Shown here one piece after another: positions 39,301-40,678 of a stretch of 64,000 nt of DNA. The notes under the pieces are model-generated. The model did not search any database. It saw only the letters and a program-made list of their open reading frames with translations, and was not told the origin of the DNA. This stretch comes from Lucinisca nassula (Eukaryota > Mollusca > Bivalvia > Lucinida > Lucinidae): assembly GCA_963580285.1 (NCBI GenBank), contig OY757024.1, positions 124,062,045-124,126,044 on the forward strand, given 5' to 3'. Every line of letters begins with the position of its first letter. Position 1 is the stretch's first letter. The position numbers were made by a program, and so were the translations under genes.

Positions 39301-40647
39301 GTATTGTTGCTGGAAGGCCATCAGAAATGTTGGTTTTCCATTATTGCTCAATGGCCAATGAAATTTAAGTTTCGGTTATTGCTGAAAAGCCTTCAAAAAG
39401 TTGGTTTTCCATTATTGCTGGATAGCTTTCAAAAATGAAGGTTTTCCATTGTTGCTGGAAAGCCATCAGAAATGTTGGTTTTCCATTATTGCTGGATGGA
39501 CATCAGACATGTAGGTGTTCCATTATTCCTTAAAGGAAATCAAAAATGTTGTTTTTTTGTCATTGCTTGATGACAATAAAAATGAAGGTGTTCCATTATT
39601 GCTGGATGGCCATCAAAAATGTTGGCTTTCCATTAATGCTGGATGGCCATCAATAATGTTGGGTGCTCTATTGTTGCTGGAAGACCATAAAAATGTTGGT
39701 TTCCTATTATTGCTGGATATTGCTGGATGGCTTTCAAAAAATGTTAGTTTTCCATTTTTGCTGGATAGCCATCATTAATGTTGGGCTTTTCTGTTATTGC
39801 TGGAAGGACTGGATGGTCATCAAAAATGTTAGATTTCCATTATTTCTGGATGGGTATCAAAAATGTTGGTTTTCTATTATTGCTTGAATTTTGATTTGAG
39901 GTTTAACGTCTGGGTCAATACAGAATATGTCATTTTGGAGACGTTGCTTCCGGTTTTGTGGGACTTTTACCTAAGATTGAGATGAAATCACTTCTCAAGC
40001 CCTGTCGCCCAAGAAACCAATAGAGCTTAGAAGTATGGGCGGTCCTACTCACACCACTTTGCCTGGGCAGGCTTAGATCCTCTAAGGGGTTTACCAGACT
40101 ATCTAAGAGATTTACCTGTATATATGTGCGGTCGGTTTCAGCTCTGCCTGGAAGCATCATGCAGCCCATCTTTTTCCTCAAGCCCCGATGGGCGGGAGCT
40201 AATATTTTTGCTTGATAGCCATCAAATTAGAATGATACTGAAGATCACACAAATACATTGTGACAAGTAAATGTGGTATGTTTGAACTGGTGAGATGTTG
40301 CATTGTCTTGATATGTTAAGAATTCAATAAAATTCCTGTATTAAGACCATCTTTGGGACTGTTCAAAAGTGGTCTTTAAGACCACTTTTGAACAGTCCCA
40401 AAGGTGGTCTCTGACAAAGGACAGTGTATTCAGAAAAACACAAAGAAAGAATAACTGCAGCTAACTAATAAGCTTTTTAAAGCAGAATTAGTCTTAATTT
40501 TGGGTGGTCTTAATAGCGGTATTTTACTGTATGTGTGTTGCACTTGGCTGCTTACCATGTTCTATGACCATGTTCTATGACCTATTTGACTTGATATTCC
40601 ATGCTTATTTGAGCTGAGCATAAAGTTGTTTATTATTATTATTTTTT

Positions 40648-40678
<31 letters not shown>

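Noticed and set aside
39515..39778. Leu-rich 87-codon frame in the minisatellite
   Set aside because: The unit is open in more than one frame, and length changes between units break any constant reading.
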